From: CAIOZA01 sp964464375 | GTDB taxonomy: Bacteria > Bacteroidota > Ignavibacteria > Kapaibacteriales > UBA2268 | NCBI GenBank assembly: GCA_964464375.1 | Contig: CAYXFU010000018.1 | Span: 8,641-72,640, forward strand | Direction of reading: 5' to 3' | DNA: 64,000 nt | In this document: positions 18,122-28,392 of the stretch, piece by piece | How positions within the stretch are numbered: the stretch's first letter is position 1 | How the letters are laid out: each line of letters opens with the position of its first letter | Program-made: the position numbers and the translations under genes | Notes under the pieces: model-generated | Told to the model about the DNA's origin: nothing | Database searches by the model: none | Seen by the model: only the letters and a program-made list of their open reading frames with translations

Positions 18122-18763
18122 TTAACGAAATATGCAATACCACTTTGCTGTTGATGGTATGAGTGGATCAATTTTTAATTTTTCCCCGGATGTTACGGGC
18201 CAAATTAATGCAAGCATGTTGTAACCCTGTTTGATCGAAATGGTCTTACCTCCTACGTAACTCAATTCTGTGTTTGAATCTGAATAAAGCCAAATAATTG
18301 TTGATGATGGTTTGACTGTGTCTAAAGAATTGACAATATTTACTAATTTTACAACTTCAACCATATATGAGGATTGAGTTAAATCGTTCAGACAAAAAGA
18401 CATGATTGAAACTTTCGTACTTGCATTACTAGTTTTTAGTTCAGGATCAGTAAATACTGATTTCACCCCTTTTAGTATGCTGTCAGGCGGAGCTACCAAC
18501 TTTAACGCAAAGGAACCTGAATTATCTGTTTTTGATTTAACAAGAGCGACCCATGTAGAAATATATCCATAATTTTTTGTGAAATACCCAAATTCAAAAC
18601 TAAGCGTACTACTGTAGTGATTCTTGTAATTTACAATGATATTATTTACTTCTCCGGTATTATCAGAATAATTTGGTTCGGAGGGAATAGGATTATCCTT
18701 ACAGGATGTAATAATTAAACTAATAATAACTATTGCGACAAAATTAAATAGTAAACTTCTCAT
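18122..18763 (-). CDS. Putative lipoprotein of unknown function
   Basis: A 213-residue protein I do not recognise. It has a lipoprotein signal with lipobox IITSC (Cys21) followed by KDNP, so it is probably an outer-membrane or periplasmic lipoprotein. The rest is rich in beta-forming Ser/Thr/Val segments and has no obvious catalytic motif. It is AT-rich like its surroundings and ends 184 bp downstream of the giant T9SS gene's terminator on the same strand. Confidence 0.7.
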   Translation of the reverse strand: MRSLLFNFVAIVIISLIITSCKDNPIPSEPNYSDNTGEVNNIIVNYKNHYSSTLSFEFGYFTKNYGYISTWVALVKSKTDNSGSFALKLVAPPDSILKGVKSVFTDPELKTSNASTKVSIMSFCLNDLTQSSYMVEVVKLVNIVNSLDTVKPSSTIIWLYSDSNTELSYVGGKTISIKQGYNMLALIWPVTSGEKLKIDPLIPSTAKWYCIFR

Positions 18764-18861
18764 GTTTATTCCTTATAAATTTAAATGGATTGTATTTACA
18801 ATTTAAGAAAAAAACATTAAAAATTAGTATATTTTCAAAATCATGTGATTAAAATAAAAAA

Positions 18862-18886
18862 ACCGGAGGCAAATAATGCCTCCGGT
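18862..18886 (-). terminator. Terminator of the giant T9SS protein gene
   Basis: A perfect 9-bp stem ACCGGAGGC/GCCTCCGGT with a 7-nt loop is flanked on the left by an A-rich run, giving the U-tract for minus-strand transcription. It lies about 50 bp after the stop of the gene that ends at 18938. Confidence 0.9.
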
Positions 18887-18937
18887 TTTATTTCTACCAA
18901 GGATTGTGATGATTAAATCACAACCGATGGAATTATA

Positions 18938-21900
18938 TTATCTTACAACCTGAATTGTACGAACTGCAGTTCTGTTTCCTGTCTTCAATACAACATTGTA
19001 GGATCCGCTTGGTACATTATTAACATTTATTGTTATTTCCTGTGTTCCTGCGCTTACCTGTGAATTGTAGAGAGATTTCACTGCTTTACCGCTCATATCG
19101 AATAATTCGATTGTGATATTTGATGATTCATCAACGCTGAACTGAATTTTGGCATCGCCGGATGCTGGGTTTGGAATTGCTTCGCCTAACCACAATGCAT
19201 TTTCTCCACCGATATTAACTTCTTTTTCATCGCTGTATTTGTAATCGCCTGTAAGATCAACCATTTTCAGTCTGTAAACGTATGTGCTACCAATCTGTAC
19301 ATTTCTGTCAACGATTGGACCATAGTTCTTCTGAATTTCGCTCTTACCTGCTGCTTTTTCTTCTGCTATCTTAACAAATGCGGATGTACCTGCATCTGTC
19401 TTAATTGCTTTTTCTACTTCAAACTTATCTGATTTTAATTCTGATGCTGTTGCCCAGTTGATGTCAACTCTTGAACCGATTGCTTGAGCATCAAAGCTTA
19501 TTAATTCGACAGGAATGATTGTTCCACCGTTCTTTTCGATAAAATCGATTGATGCACGGATGATATAATCTGCTCTTCTCCAATGTCTCCAGTCAACACC
19601 TAGTGTAACAACATTTCTGTTAAGAGTTGTTGCTGCTACGCCTGCTACTGAATCGCTTGGAGCTGAAGTATGTGTTGTGAAATATTGTGTTGCTTTTGCA
19701 AGACCATCGCCAGTTGTTGAAACTGCCATCAAACCTGCCTTGGAGAAATCATCGCCAGTATAACCTGTAGCTGTGATTGCTTCTGCAATGTTCATGTGGA
19801 GAGCTTTACCAATAACTGTATTGCCAGTATTATTACCATTCAAGCCTAATGGATTGCCTGGTGTTTTGTTTGTTGCTCTTAAAATGTTACCTACAAAGTA
19901 AAGATCATTGTATGTATCATTTTGGCTATGTGATCTTACGATATCCTGGCTAGAGATGATAAGATTTCTCTTTTCGATCTGGTTGCCCATGTTTAGGAAG
20001 TTCTCAAGATCAAATCTCTGATATCTTGTCAATGGTTTATCACTTCCGTCTGCATACCACATTGTTCTGTACATTGTGAAATCAACAGCTTTTGGTTCCC
20101 AACCAAGTCTATCAAATATATCATAATCAAATCTTGTGTTTGCAACATCGACTCTCCAGCCGAGTTTTGACATAGCTTTGAATAAACTGTCTGCATTCAA
20201 TCTGCCGGCCATTTGGTCAACAGTTGAATTTTGATCAAGTTTAACAAATGAATTTTCAACAGATGTAACGATTCTCATGTCAGATTTTTTGATATAGAAT
20301 CTTACAATCTTTTCCATATTGTTATTCTGGTTGTACTGATCAGCATTCATGCTTATAACGATCTTGTACTTAGGAGTTACATTTGCCCACATTGTTAGGA
20401 ACTGATCTGGAACAACATAACCTGTACCTCTTAAATCGCCAAAAGTCTTTGGTCTGAATTCTGTAGCTAAACCGTCTGAAAGTAAGAAAGGAACGTCAAC
20501 TGATGCACCCGATCCGGCACTTGCAACTGCTGTTGTTGTTAATTCAGGTACGGTTGAGAAAGTTCCGATTGGAGTTTCTCTATATATATTAACTGTCAGA
20601 GTAATTGCTGACTGCTGCAAGTTACCGCTGTTTCTGAGTAATGCGGATACTTCAACTGGTGATGTTGTCATAATGTATTCTGCATCTGAGAATAATCCGG
20701 ATCCGCTCTGATATGCTGCGGGTTTGGAAATATAAAGAGCTTCTACATCACTGAGATACAATCTACCGTTGAATTCACATGAACCGATGTCATAATTCTG
20801 ACCTGCGGCACCACGTGTGCTGCCATCGATATCTGTAGGAACAGTGGCTAATAGATCGCCTCTGTTGTTCAGAACTGAACCAATTGGATAAGGATTGGAA
20901 TTTACTCTTAATCTCTGGTTTGGAGCTGTTCCAAGGAATACCATGTCGTTAAGGAAGTTACCAAATACTGAATTCTTATCTTGTTTTGTCCAGTTTCTCC
21001 ACTGGTCTAATGTCTTGAAATCGTTTCTTGAACTATATTCAATGTTTGCGCCTGCAGAAGTAACTTCAATAAATCTTGCAAATGCTGCATTTGCGCCGGC
21101 TGGTGCATAGAATGCATTTTTGTTTGATGTAATTCCACCAGCTTGTGGCATAATACCCTGATAGAAGAATCCTGCATATACCTGTGATGAAGCATCAACG
21201 CCAACATCTGTTAATGCAACAGCGTTGTTCTTTGATATTGCTCCTGTTACGTTCTGGAATCCAATACCTACGTTTGGTGCTGTTGAAGAAACACTACCAT
21301 TTGAACCTAGATATACTGTATTGTTAGCTACCATATCATTTCTTGATTTGAATGCTGGCATCTTTGGTGTCCAAAGATCTACTCCGCGTTCTGTATAGAG
21401 ATGGATACCGGCTCTTGTTGCTGATGCTGCTGAAGTTGTAAGTCCCCAAACAGAGTTGTTTGAGATATTTGATGCTTCAGCTATATCCGGGAAGTAAACA
21501 ATACCTCTAGATGCGTGTGGGAATGTATTCTGTGCTTGTTCTACTCTGATACCGGTTACGCCAATACCTGAGTTCAAGCCACTTATTTCATTACCTGATA
21601 AAGTAAGCTTAACGTTGTTATAGCCTTTGTACTGTGATGTTCCGTCGCCACCTGCCATAATACCGGCAACTGCGGCTACTGGATTGGTGATGTTGAATAT
21701 CTTATTGCCAATAACTTTTGTATTTTCTTCGTAACCTAAGTAGATACCTGCTCTGGTTGCATCTGAAATTGTGTTATTGCTGATTTCATTATTCTTATTA
21801 TAGAATCTTGAGTATTCACCCATGTTTTCTAGAAGAAGAGGACCAATACCAAGAGAAACTATACCATAACCAAATCCTGAAATTTCGTTATTTGATATTT

Positions 21901-24436
21901 TATTGTTGATGTTAGGAATTGTATCAATTCTCATCAACATTGCCTGCTCGGTTCCATTAAGTGTGGAACGATTGACGATACCGGCAGAATAACCATAATT
22001 GGTTGCTCCTACAAGCATTGTATCTGCCTGGAATGTGAATCCGCTTGTTGGATTGTACATTGACATTGGCATCCATATCTTGCTTGCAAGAGTTGTTGAT
22101 GCGTTTTCAATAAGAACATTCTGAATTGTTATGTTTTTCGAGCCGCGACCGAGATAGAAAGCATTTGCGGTTGCAGTTGAATAACTATTAACTCTGAATT
22201 TCAATGATTTCTGCGATCCACCATCAAATATAATATAGCCAGGTGAATTTGTATATTTTCTGGCAATACTACCAACTGATTGATACTGATAGTAAATTGA
22301 ATATGGATTGGCTGGGGTCAATGACTGACCAAACACGATACCTTTACCATTTGGAGCATAAAGATCAATCAATACAGAACCTCTGCTGATCGCTTTTGCC
22401 TGTGATGGTTTCCAGGTAATTGTGTTTGCTGATTTTGTTGTTTCGTCCCAACCTAAGTTGATTATGTATGTTGAGAAGTCCCATGCCGGATCAGAAACCA
22501 TAGTTCCCTTTACTTTATAATAACTATCTGTTAAAAGGAATGTTACAGGACCTGCTAAACCGCGGAAGTACAATGTATTCATAACTGAATCAATTGTTGG
22601 GAAGTTTCCACCTGCTCCAACAGTATAATCACCCTTCAAACCGCCTTCAACTGTGAAAGTTGTTCTGACAGTATCATCTGGTCTGATTGGATCATCAGGA
22701 TGAGAAATAATTAATTCTGCCTGATATGTGCCTGATTCACGAATATTCATTACATCAAATTCAGCAACTTTTGTGTTGTATTTTCCGGATGGGATATCCT
22801 GGACAATTATATTGCTATTATATACCGGTGAATTATCTGAAAGTTTTCTTACATTAAGTTTTGCAGGAACATCAGAAGCATCATAAACACCCTTGTTCAT
22901 AAATTCGCCACGGGGGATTATTGGTCTGTTACCAATAACTACTGCACCATTGGCGGGACGTAGAATGTTCAGCGATGATAACTGAATTTCATAAGCTACT
23001 TCGAGATTATAGTCAGCATCGTCCGGACGTGGAATAACATTGTTGTATGAATCCATGTCTTGTTCGTAAACAACTCTCATGACTGTCTTGTAAACACCAA
23101 TATTATTCAATCTGATGTTACCAAAATTAATTTCACAGCTTGCTGTTGCGGCTAGTGTAAAATCAGTTGGATTGTTGTTAGCATCCCAATGTCTTGAAAG
23201 GCTTGTTACTGTGTCGCCTGCGCTATTAAGAATATATGCATAAGCCCAGAACTCTGAAACAGGATTTAAGCCGACATTCTGGAATTTACCTGTTACGGCT
23301 ATCAAATTGTTTCTTAAATATTTATGGTATCTCGGAGATCCGTTGTTCTTTGGAGATACAATTTCTGCAGCTGCCATATCGTAAGCATGCGATACTGTAA
23401 ATACGCTATAAGCTGCACCCGGGCAACCTGCTCCAGAAACCTGTACTGCAAGTTTGTATTCACCACCCTGATTGCTAAGGAATGAACCATCGCTCAATCC
23501 ATAAGCAAATCTGGCTCTTTGTGCAGTGTGTTTCTTGCTAACTGTATTGTATTTAACATCAGGTGAACCGGTTGAGGGTTCAAGCATTTCATAAACTACA
23601 TTGGTCGATGGTTTAGGACCTGTTATTTTATAGTTTAAAATTGCTCCTGTTGGCTGAATAGCTCCCATTGTTACACTTGGCTTTGGATAGCCTGGAGTTC
23701 CATCATAAGCTGTATTTACCAATAAAATACCGTTTGGTGGTGGGAATGAGCCTTCCAAATCAGGAATAAACTCAATAATGTAATCTTCTGTTTCACCATA
23801 AACATAATTGTACTGATATGTACCGTAATCAGCATACCAACCGTTAATACATGCATCAGAACCATTATTATATGCATAAGTCTGACTAAATCTGGCTCTG
23901 GTTTTGCCTACCGGTACTGTGCATGGTACTGTGAATGTCCATGTGATGTTATAGATAGTATTGGTTGGTGATGAACTTGTTGTTGTCCATGTCTGCATAC
24001 CTAAGTATTCATTGGGATCACCAAAGTTTGCGTTCATATTCCAGTCAATCCAGGCTCTGTTATACCATGTCCAGCCTGTATAATTTCCATAGGTATAATA
24101 TGGCATAGCTGACATAACTGCTTTATATGTTCTGCCAATTTTCAATTGGGCTATTTCATTAGTGAACACAAAACATCCGTTTTCATTAACGTCAGAACTG
24201 CGGGAGAAAATGGTTTGACCGGTCGAAACATCTATGAATGCCACATTTGTGATATATCCATAGTAGCCATATTGCGTTGAGTAGCAATATTCATACGTTG
24301 CGCCTCTTGGGAATGTTACGCAATAACCGGTTGGCTGTGCCATGGCTTGCTGTATCCCGAAGAATCCGAGAAAAAGTGCAGCGACGAGAATCATTCTTTT
24401 TATTCCGATCCCTGCATTTGGTTTTAAAATGTTCAT
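18938..24436 (-). CDS. Giant secreted GEVED / beta-helix protein with T9SS sorting domain
   Basis: An 1832-residue surface or secreted protein. Signal peptide about 1-33 (MILVAALFLGFFGIQQAMAQ). Residues about 35-215 form a GEVED-type domain ending in GETEDYIIEF. An Ig-like region follows, then a long right-handed beta-helix (about 605-1150) with repeated N-rich strands such as NKISNNEISGFGYGI and SGNEISGLNSGIG. Near residues 1440-1560 an alpha/beta segment (NLIISSQDIVRS) resembles the glutamine-amidotransferase-like fold in DUF4350-type domains. The C-terminus is a T9SS type A sorting domain (EAIPNPASGDAKIQF, IELFDMSGKAVKSL, VPSGSYNVVLKT). It is probably an adhesin or glycan-binding structural protein. 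AAAGGAG lies 6 nt before the ATG, and the gene has its own terminator. Confidence 0.88.
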   Translation of the reverse strand: MNILKPNAGIGIKRMILVAALFLGFFGIQQAMAQPTGYCVTFPRGATYEYCYSTQYGYYGYITNVAFIDVSTGQTIFSRSSDVNENGCFVFTNEIAQLKIGRTYKAVMSAMPYYTYGNYTGWTWYNRAWIDWNMNANFGDPNEYLGMQTWTTTSSSPTNTIYNITWTFTVPCTVPVGKTRARFSQTYAYNNGSDACINGWYADYGTYQYNYVYGETEDYIIEFIPDLEGSFPPPNGILLVNTAYDGTPGYPKPSVTMGAIQPTGAILNYKITGPKPSTNVVYEMLEPSTGSPDVKYNTVSKKHTAQRARFAYGLSDGSFLSNQGGEYKLAVQVSGAGCPGAAYSVFTVSHAYDMAAAEIVSPKNNGSPRYHKYLRNNLIAVTGKFQNVGLNPVSEFWAYAYILNSAGDTVTSLSRHWDANNNPTDFTLAATASCEINFGNIRLNNIGVYKTVMRVVYEQDMDSYNNVIPRPDDADYNLEVAYEIQLSSLNILRPANGAVVIGNRPIIPRGEFMNKGVYDASDVPAKLNVRKLSDNSPVYNSNIIVQDIPSGKYNTKVAEFDVMNIRESGTYQAELIISHPDDPIRPDDTVRTTFTVEGGLKGDYTVGAGGNFPTIDSVMNTLYFRGLAGPVTFLLTDSYYKVKGTMVSDPAWDFSTYIINLGWDETTKSANTITWKPSQAKAISRGSVLIDLYAPNGKGIVFGQSLTPANPYSIYYQYQSVGSIARKYTNSPGYIIFDGGSQKSLKFRVNSYSTATANAFYLGRGSKNITIQNVLIENASTTLASKIWMPMSMYNPTSGFTFQADTMLVGATNYGYSAGIVNRSTLNGTEQAMLMRIDTIPNINNKISNNEISGFGYGIVSLGIGPLLLENMGEYSRFYNKNNEISNNTISDATRAGIYLGYEENTKVIGNKIFNITNPVAAVAGIMAGGDGTSQYKGYNNVKLTLSGNEISGLNSGIGVTGIRVEQAQNTFPHASRGIVYFPDIAEASNISNNSVWGLTTSAASATRAGIHLYTERGVDLWTPKMPAFKSRNDMVANNTVYLGSNGSVSSTAPNVGIGFQNVTGAISKNNAVALTDVGVDASSQVYAGFFYQGIMPQAGGITSNKNAFYAPAGANAAFARFIEVTSAGANIEYSSRNDFKTLDQWRNWTKQDKNSVFGNFLNDMVFLGTAPNQRLRVNSNPYPIGSVLNNRGDLLATVPTDIDGSTRGAAGQNYDIGSCEFNGRLYLSDVEALYISKPAAYQSGSGLFSDAEYIMTTSPVEVSALLRNSGNLQQSAITLTVNIYRETPIGTFSTVPELTTTAVASAGSGASVDVPFLLSDGLATEFRPKTFGDLRGTGYVVPDQFLTMWANVTPKYKIVISMNADQYNQNNNMEKIVRFYIKKSDMRIVTSVENSFVKLDQNSTVDQMAGRLNADSLFKAMSKLGWRVDVANTRFDYDIFDRLGWEPKAVDFTMYRTMWYADGSDKPLTRYQRFDLENFLNMGNQIEKRNLIISSQDIVRSHSQNDTYNDLYFVGNILRATNKTPGNPLGLNGNNTGNTVIGKALHMNIAEAITATGYTGDDFSKAGLMAVSTTGDGLAKATQYFTTHTSAPSDSVAGVAATTLNRNVVTLGVDWRHWRRADYIIRASIDFIEKNGGTIIPVELISFDAQAIGSRVDINWATASELKSDKFEVEKAIKTDAGTSAFVKIAEEKAAGKSEIQKNYGPIVDRNVQIGSTYVYRLKMVDLTGDYKYSDEKEVNIGGENALWLGEAIPNPASGDAKIQFSVDESSNITIELFDMSGKAVKSLYNSQVSAGTQEITINVNNVPSGSYNVVLKTGNRTAVRTIQVVR

Positions 24437-24815
24437 ATTGAACTCCTTTAAAATTGTTTAACAAAATGTTAACTATAAAAAATACTTTTGCTTTCACTGT
24501 AACAACGCTTTTCGTGCACTTTAGTTACATCTTGAATTTTACTGAACGAAAAATGACCTAATTTCAATGTAACTGTTTTATTCTATGCGCTTTTTCCGCA
24601 AATTCAATTTAAAAACATTTACTATATTATTAACATAAAAAGTGTAATTATTTTTACATAGTGTAAGATTTTTTGAACTTTTTTTTTAAAAAGTGTGTAA
24701 GTTTTAGCAGACTGTGTAAAAAATTACACACTTTACACTTTTTTGACAGTTTTCCTTACACAAAAAATCCCTTCTCGACTGAAAAGGGATTTTAATAATT
24801 AGGGTCTAAAAATTG
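24437..24815. other. Intergenic region upstream of the giant gene (379 bp)
   Basis: No gene. It holds the promoter and a strong Shine-Dalgarno (CTCCTTT on the plus strand at 24443-24449) for the minus-strand giant gene. It also contains long T/A runs with three GTGTAA/TTACAC repeats around 24655-24760, and the tryptophanase terminator at its right end. Confidence 0.6.
24764..24793 (-). terminator. Terminator of tryptophanase gene
   Basis: The stem AAATCCCTT/AAGGGATTT with a 10-nt loop is preceded on the plus strand by six A residues, a U-tract for minus-strand transcripts. It is 23 bp from the stop codon at 24816. Confidence 0.85.
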
Positions 24816-26186
24816 TCAAATATAATCGAATTTGGCTGTAAAGTGCCTCAGGAAGGGCGTTTCGTAAACTATTTTCATTTTCCTAAGTTTATCTTTTTCC
24901 TTGAATACTTCTATAATGGCTTCAGCTGTGTATTCGATATGGCTCTTTGTATAAACTCTTCTTGGTATTGCTAATCTTACTAATTCCATATTTGGTGCAA
25001 TATGATTTCCATTCTCATCTGTTTTACCAAACATAACAGAACCTATTTCAACAGATCTGATGCCACCCTTCAAATAAATTGCGCATGAGATAGCCTGTCC
25101 CGGGAAATACTTTGGTTCGATATGAGGTGCAAATCGCTTTGCATCAAGATAGACAGCATGTCCACCGGTAGGCACAAGAATAGGAACACCTTCACCTGTG
25201 ATTAAATCGCCCAGCATTTTCACCTGACCAACGCGGTATCTTAGATAATTCTCATCAAGAACTTCTTCGAAACCGACAGCCAGTGCTTCCAGATCACGGC
25301 GTGCAAGACCACCATAAGTAACAAAGCCTTCAGTTACTATCAAAATAACCTTAGCTTTTTCTGCCCAATCATCATTGTTCAAACCTATGAATCCACCTGT
25401 GTTGGACAATCCATCCTTCTTGGCACTCATTGTGCATCCGTCAGCATAGCTGAACATTTCCTGAGCAATTTCTTTTATTGTTTTATCCTGGTATCCTGCT
25501 TCCCTTTGCTTGATAAAATAGCAATTCTCGGCAAAACGACAGCAATCAAGGAACAATGGAATACCATATTGTGAAACCAATTTTTTGGTCTCACGAATAT
25601 TTTCCATCGATACAGGCTGTCCGCCACCACTGTTATTTGTTACTGTAATCATAACAATCGGAATTCTGTCAGCTCCAACCTTTTCAATAAGATTCTTCAG
25701 CGCGTCTATATCAATATTTCCTTTGAAATCAGCTACAATTTCCGGATTGATACCGATTGCTGTTGGAAGATCAACAGCCTCAACTCCCAAAAACTCTAAA
25801 TTTCCGCGCGTTGTGTCGAAATGAGTGTTATTCGGAATAACTTTTGTTTTATCGCCAATTACGCCGAAAAGTATTCTTTCAGCGGCTCTACCCTGATGAG
25901 TTGGGATTATATATTTGAATCCGGTAATTTCCTGAAGAATTTTCTCGAATTTATAATAACTTCTTGAACCAGCATAGGATTCATCCCCATCCATCACTTG
26001 TGCCCACTGACGTGAGCTCATTGCCGTAGTGCCGGAATCCGTCAGATAATCTAAAGTAACGTAATCAGATCTCAGTGAGAATGTATTATAATCAGCCTCT
26101 TTAAGGTACTTTTCACGATCGGATTCAGTTGTAATAGGAATGTGTTCAATCGATTTAATTTTGAAAGGTTCAATCATTGTTTTCAT
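24816..26186 (-). CDS. tnaA: Tryptophanase (PLP-dependent beta-eliminating lyase)
   Basis: A 456-residue cytoplasmic fold-type I PLP enzyme of the tryptophanase/tyrosine phenol-lyase family: LTDSGT near 48-53, GDESYAGSRSYY, PTHQGRAAE, and the PLP lysine in TMSAKKDG (K257). Two family-distinguishing positions favour tryptophanase over tyrosine phenol-lyase. D124 stands in HFDTT where the lyase has Thr, and the segment IRSVEIGS matches the tryptophanase version rather than the Arg-containing lyase one. The reaction is tryptophan to indole, pyruvate and ammonia. The ending HFTAKFDYI is normal, so the protein is full length. There is no TnaC-like leader or tryptophan permease beside it. Substrate assignment is strong but by motif only. 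Confidence 0.9.
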   Translation of the reverse strand: MKTMIEPFKIKSIEHIPITTESDREKYLKEADYNTFSLRSDYVTLDYLTDSGTTAMSSRQWAQVMDGDESYAGSRSYYKFEKILQEITGFKYIIPTHQGRAAERILFGVIGDKTKVIPNNTHFDTTRGNLEFLGVEAVDLPTAIGINPEIVADFKGNIDIDALKNLIEKVGADRIPIVMITVTNNSGGGQPVSMENIRETKKLVSQYGIPLFLDCCRFAENCYFIKQREAGYQDKTIKEIAQEMFSYADGCTMSAKKDGLSNTGGFIGLNNDDWAEKAKVILIVTEGFVTYGGLARRDLEALAVGFEEVLDENYLRYRVGQVKMLGDLITGEGVPILVPTGGHAVYLDAKRFAPHIEPKYFPGQAISCAIYLKGGIRSVEIGSVMFGKTDENGNHIAPNMELVRLAIPRRVYTKSHIEYTAEAIIEVFKEKDKLRKMKIVYETPFLRHFTAKFDYI

Positions 26187-26282
26187 ATTTAGCCTGAGTA
26201 CAGTATATCAAAAAATTGTAAAAATTTAAGACGCAAATTACCAAAATTTTACGATAAATAGAGACTTAAAAAACCATTGAGA

Positions 26283-27341
26283 TTATTTATTCTTGATGGA
26301 TATTAATTCGCCTACATATTGAACAAGTGAAGTAAGCCTTGAGTAATTCATACGCTTAGGACCGATCAACCCGATAGATCCTTCAGCACTCCCCATTCGG
26401 TAAGTAGTTACAATCAGACTATAATCATCCAGAATTTGATTATCCATTTCACTACCAATCAATATCCTGGGCTCACCGGCTTCTGTTTCGATCTTGTCCA
26501 GAATATGTATAATCACATCTTCATTCTCCACCAGTTCGATTACAGATTTAACCCGTTGCACATCTTCAAATTCCGGATAGTCCAGCAGGTGCTGTGTACC
26601 GGTAATGTGTATTCTGTCGGGTGATGCGTAACTTTCGAACAATTTATCAATAGAATCAACAAATAATCTGATTAATGGTGCTTTGCCAAAACTACCTTCG
26701 GATACCATTGCCTGAAAATTATCCTCGACATATTTAAGGCTTTTACCGCTGACTTTTTCATTCATAAATGTTGCAATCTTCTCAAGTTCAGTTGGCTGAA
26801 TTTCAAATTCTGCTTCGAGTGTTACTGTGCGGACAATCTTTGAATCCATTGCGATTACAACCAGAACCCTGTTGCTTGCGAGTGAAATCAATTCAATTTT
26901 TTGTATTGCTAAATCCGTAAAATGAGGAATTGCGACCACACCCAAGCAACGCGACAACATTCCAAGGAGCTTCGAAGCATCTTTGAGAATATTATCAGGT
27001 GTGATTGTTGGAACATTCCCAATTAATTTCTGAATTTCATGTTCCGAAAGCAACTCGGTTTGCATGAGAGTATCAACGTAATATCTGTAACCCTTGTCCG
27101 TTGGTATTCTTCCTGCAGAAGTATGTGGATGGCTGATGTATTCCATTTCCTCGAGATCGGACATGATATTTCTTAGCGTTGCCGGGCTTAGCTTCAGTTC
27201 ATGTTCAAGATACTTACTTAGAGTTCTCGAACCGACAGGCAGTGCATTCAGAATGTACATGTGGATAATCGTCCGGAGAATGTCCTTTTCTCTGTCCGAA
27301 AGATTCTTATGCGAGGTAATTATATTATTTGCAGAAGACAT
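26283..27341 (-). CDS. hrcA: Heat-inducible transcription repressor HrcA
   Basis: A 352-residue DNA-binding repressor of class I heat-shock genes. The N-terminal winged helix contains SRTLSKYLEHELKLSPATLR, then RNIMSDLEEMEYI and the family signature HTSAGRIPTDKGYRYYVD at about 75-92. The GAF-like inserted and dimerisation regions follow, with SIGLIGPKRMNYSRL near the C-terminus. In many bacteria hrcA leads a grpE-dnaK-dnaJ operon and is autoregulated through a CIRCE element. Here neither grpE nor dnaJ is adjacent, and I see no CIRCE inverted repeat in the 27342-27510 upstream region, so its targets must be elsewhere. Confidence 0.95.
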   Translation of the reverse strand: MSSANNIITSHKNLSDREKDILRTIIHMYILNALPVGSRTLSKYLEHELKLSPATLRNIMSDLEEMEYISHPHTSAGRIPTDKGYRYYVDTLMQTELLSEHEIQKLIGNVPTITPDNILKDASKLLGMLSRCLGVVAIPHFTDLAIQKIELISLASNRVLVVIAMDSKIVRTVTLEAEFEIQPTELEKIATFMNEKVSGKSLKYVEDNFQAMVSEGSFGKAPLIRLFVDSIDKLFESYASPDRIHITGTQHLLDYPEFEDVQRVKSVIELVENEDVIIHILDKIETEAGEPRILIGSEMDNQILDDYSLIVTTYRMGSAEGSIGLIGPKRMNYSRLTSLVQYVGELISIKNK

Positions 27342-27510
27342 AATTCTAAAATAAAATCACAAAAATGAATTGAAGTAATGTACAATGTCAAATTATAAAT
27401 TTTTTCAAATATACAGAAAAAAACTTTTTTTTGTATATCCTACATCAAGGATAGCATTAATTTTTTAAATTTGTACTAAATTAAAATTGAAAATTGAAGG
27501 ATAAATAAAA

Positions 27511-28392
27511 ATGAAACCAAATAAAATTCAATTCATTCATTATTATAGATTATGTGATGCTATAAAAACTGTCATTCCTGCGAATGCAGGAATCTATAAA
27601 ACCGTTTCGAATCTGTTTTCCATTTTCACGAGAATTCAATTATCAAGCAATATTCAAGCATTTATAATAATGACAATCTTATCCGGTATATTATTATCTT
27701 GCAGTTCGAATAAATCCGATGATTTATCTCAAGCAGTTGACAAAATATGCATAGAATTGAAAAAGAGTTTAACTCCGCAAACTCTAAAAAAATCAGGCGA
27801 TATCTTTAAAGCTGAATATCTTGATAAGCAAAATATTCAATCTGGAGATTTAGCTGAAAGATATGCAGCTTTCCGTCCATGTTTTGGATCATTAAACTAT
27901 AAAATTCCCGTTCTCCCTGAGAATCCAAATTCAATAATTACCGGAGATATGAATCAATATTTCACAATCGCAACTCCACCAATGGAGCTCATTCTGGAAG
28001 GTGATGCAATTCCGGCTTTCAATCTGCACTTTACATTCTCTGTAACAAAGAAACTCAGTGATACAATCAATCTGGAATTAAACGGTAATCTTCATCTTTT
28101 AGATGAGAATTCCAATATTGTCAAATCCTACAATCTATACCCTACCCCAGACTTCTATCGATTTTTGAAAATCGGTAAGGGTGATTTTAAGTACACAGCT
28201 TTTCTTTCGCCAATGTGGAATCCATTTGATGACAACCCATTCGCAAAATCAGCCGAAACATTAACTCAAATGCTTAAGGTTAAGAAATATAGACTGGAAA
28301 TCACTAGCAATAAATCTATCAAAACTAAATCAGCACAAGAGAAAACCGACCAGCAGGATGGAGAAATTCTGGATAAACTTTTGATTAAATAA
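27511..28392 (+). CDS. Putative lipoprotein with repeat-derived N-terminal extension
   Basis: An unrecognised protein. From the first ATG it is 293 residues, but the lipobox-like segment GILLSC with Cys64 is preceded by a Met54 start (27670). The 53-residue extension includes peptide VIPANAGIY, encoded by a copy of the dispersed palindromic repeat at 27571-27594. Either translation starts at 27670, with an unusually short signal, or the repeat has inserted in frame into the leader. The first ATG has a modest GAAGGATAA upstream. The mature part has two-layer beta features and no catalytic motif. Probably an envelope lipoprotein. Confidence 0.6.
   Translation: MKPNKIQFIHYYRLCDAIKTVIPANAGIYKTVSNLFSIFTRIQLSSNIQAFIIMTILSGILLSCSSNKSDDLSQAVDKICIELKKSLTPQTLKKSGDIFKAEYLDKQNIQSGDLAERYAAFRPCFGSLNYKIPVLPENPNSIITGDMNQYFTIATPPMELILEGDAIPAFNLHFTFSVTKKLSDTINLELNGNLHLLDENSNIVKSYNLYPTPDFYRFLKIGKGDFKYTAFLSPMWNPFDDNPFAKSAETLTQMLKVKKYRLEITSNKSIKTKSAQEKTDQQDGEILDKLLIK
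27571..27594. repeat. Palindromic repeat inside a reading frame
   Basis: GTCATTCCTGCGAATGCAGG followed by AATC: arms ATTCCTGC/GCAGGAAT around a short centre. It is the same family as the repeats at 1811, 28427 and 63928, here contained in the open frame of the lipoprotein gene without introducing a stop. Confidence 0.75.

Noticed and set aside
24816..26186. Tyrosine phenol-lyase instead of tryptophanase
   Set aside because: D124 and the VEIGS segment match tryptophanase; the lyase-specific Thr and Arg are absent.
27342..27510. CIRCE operator upstream of hrcA
   Set aside because: No TTAGCACTC-N9-GAGTGCTAA-like inverted repeat is present.
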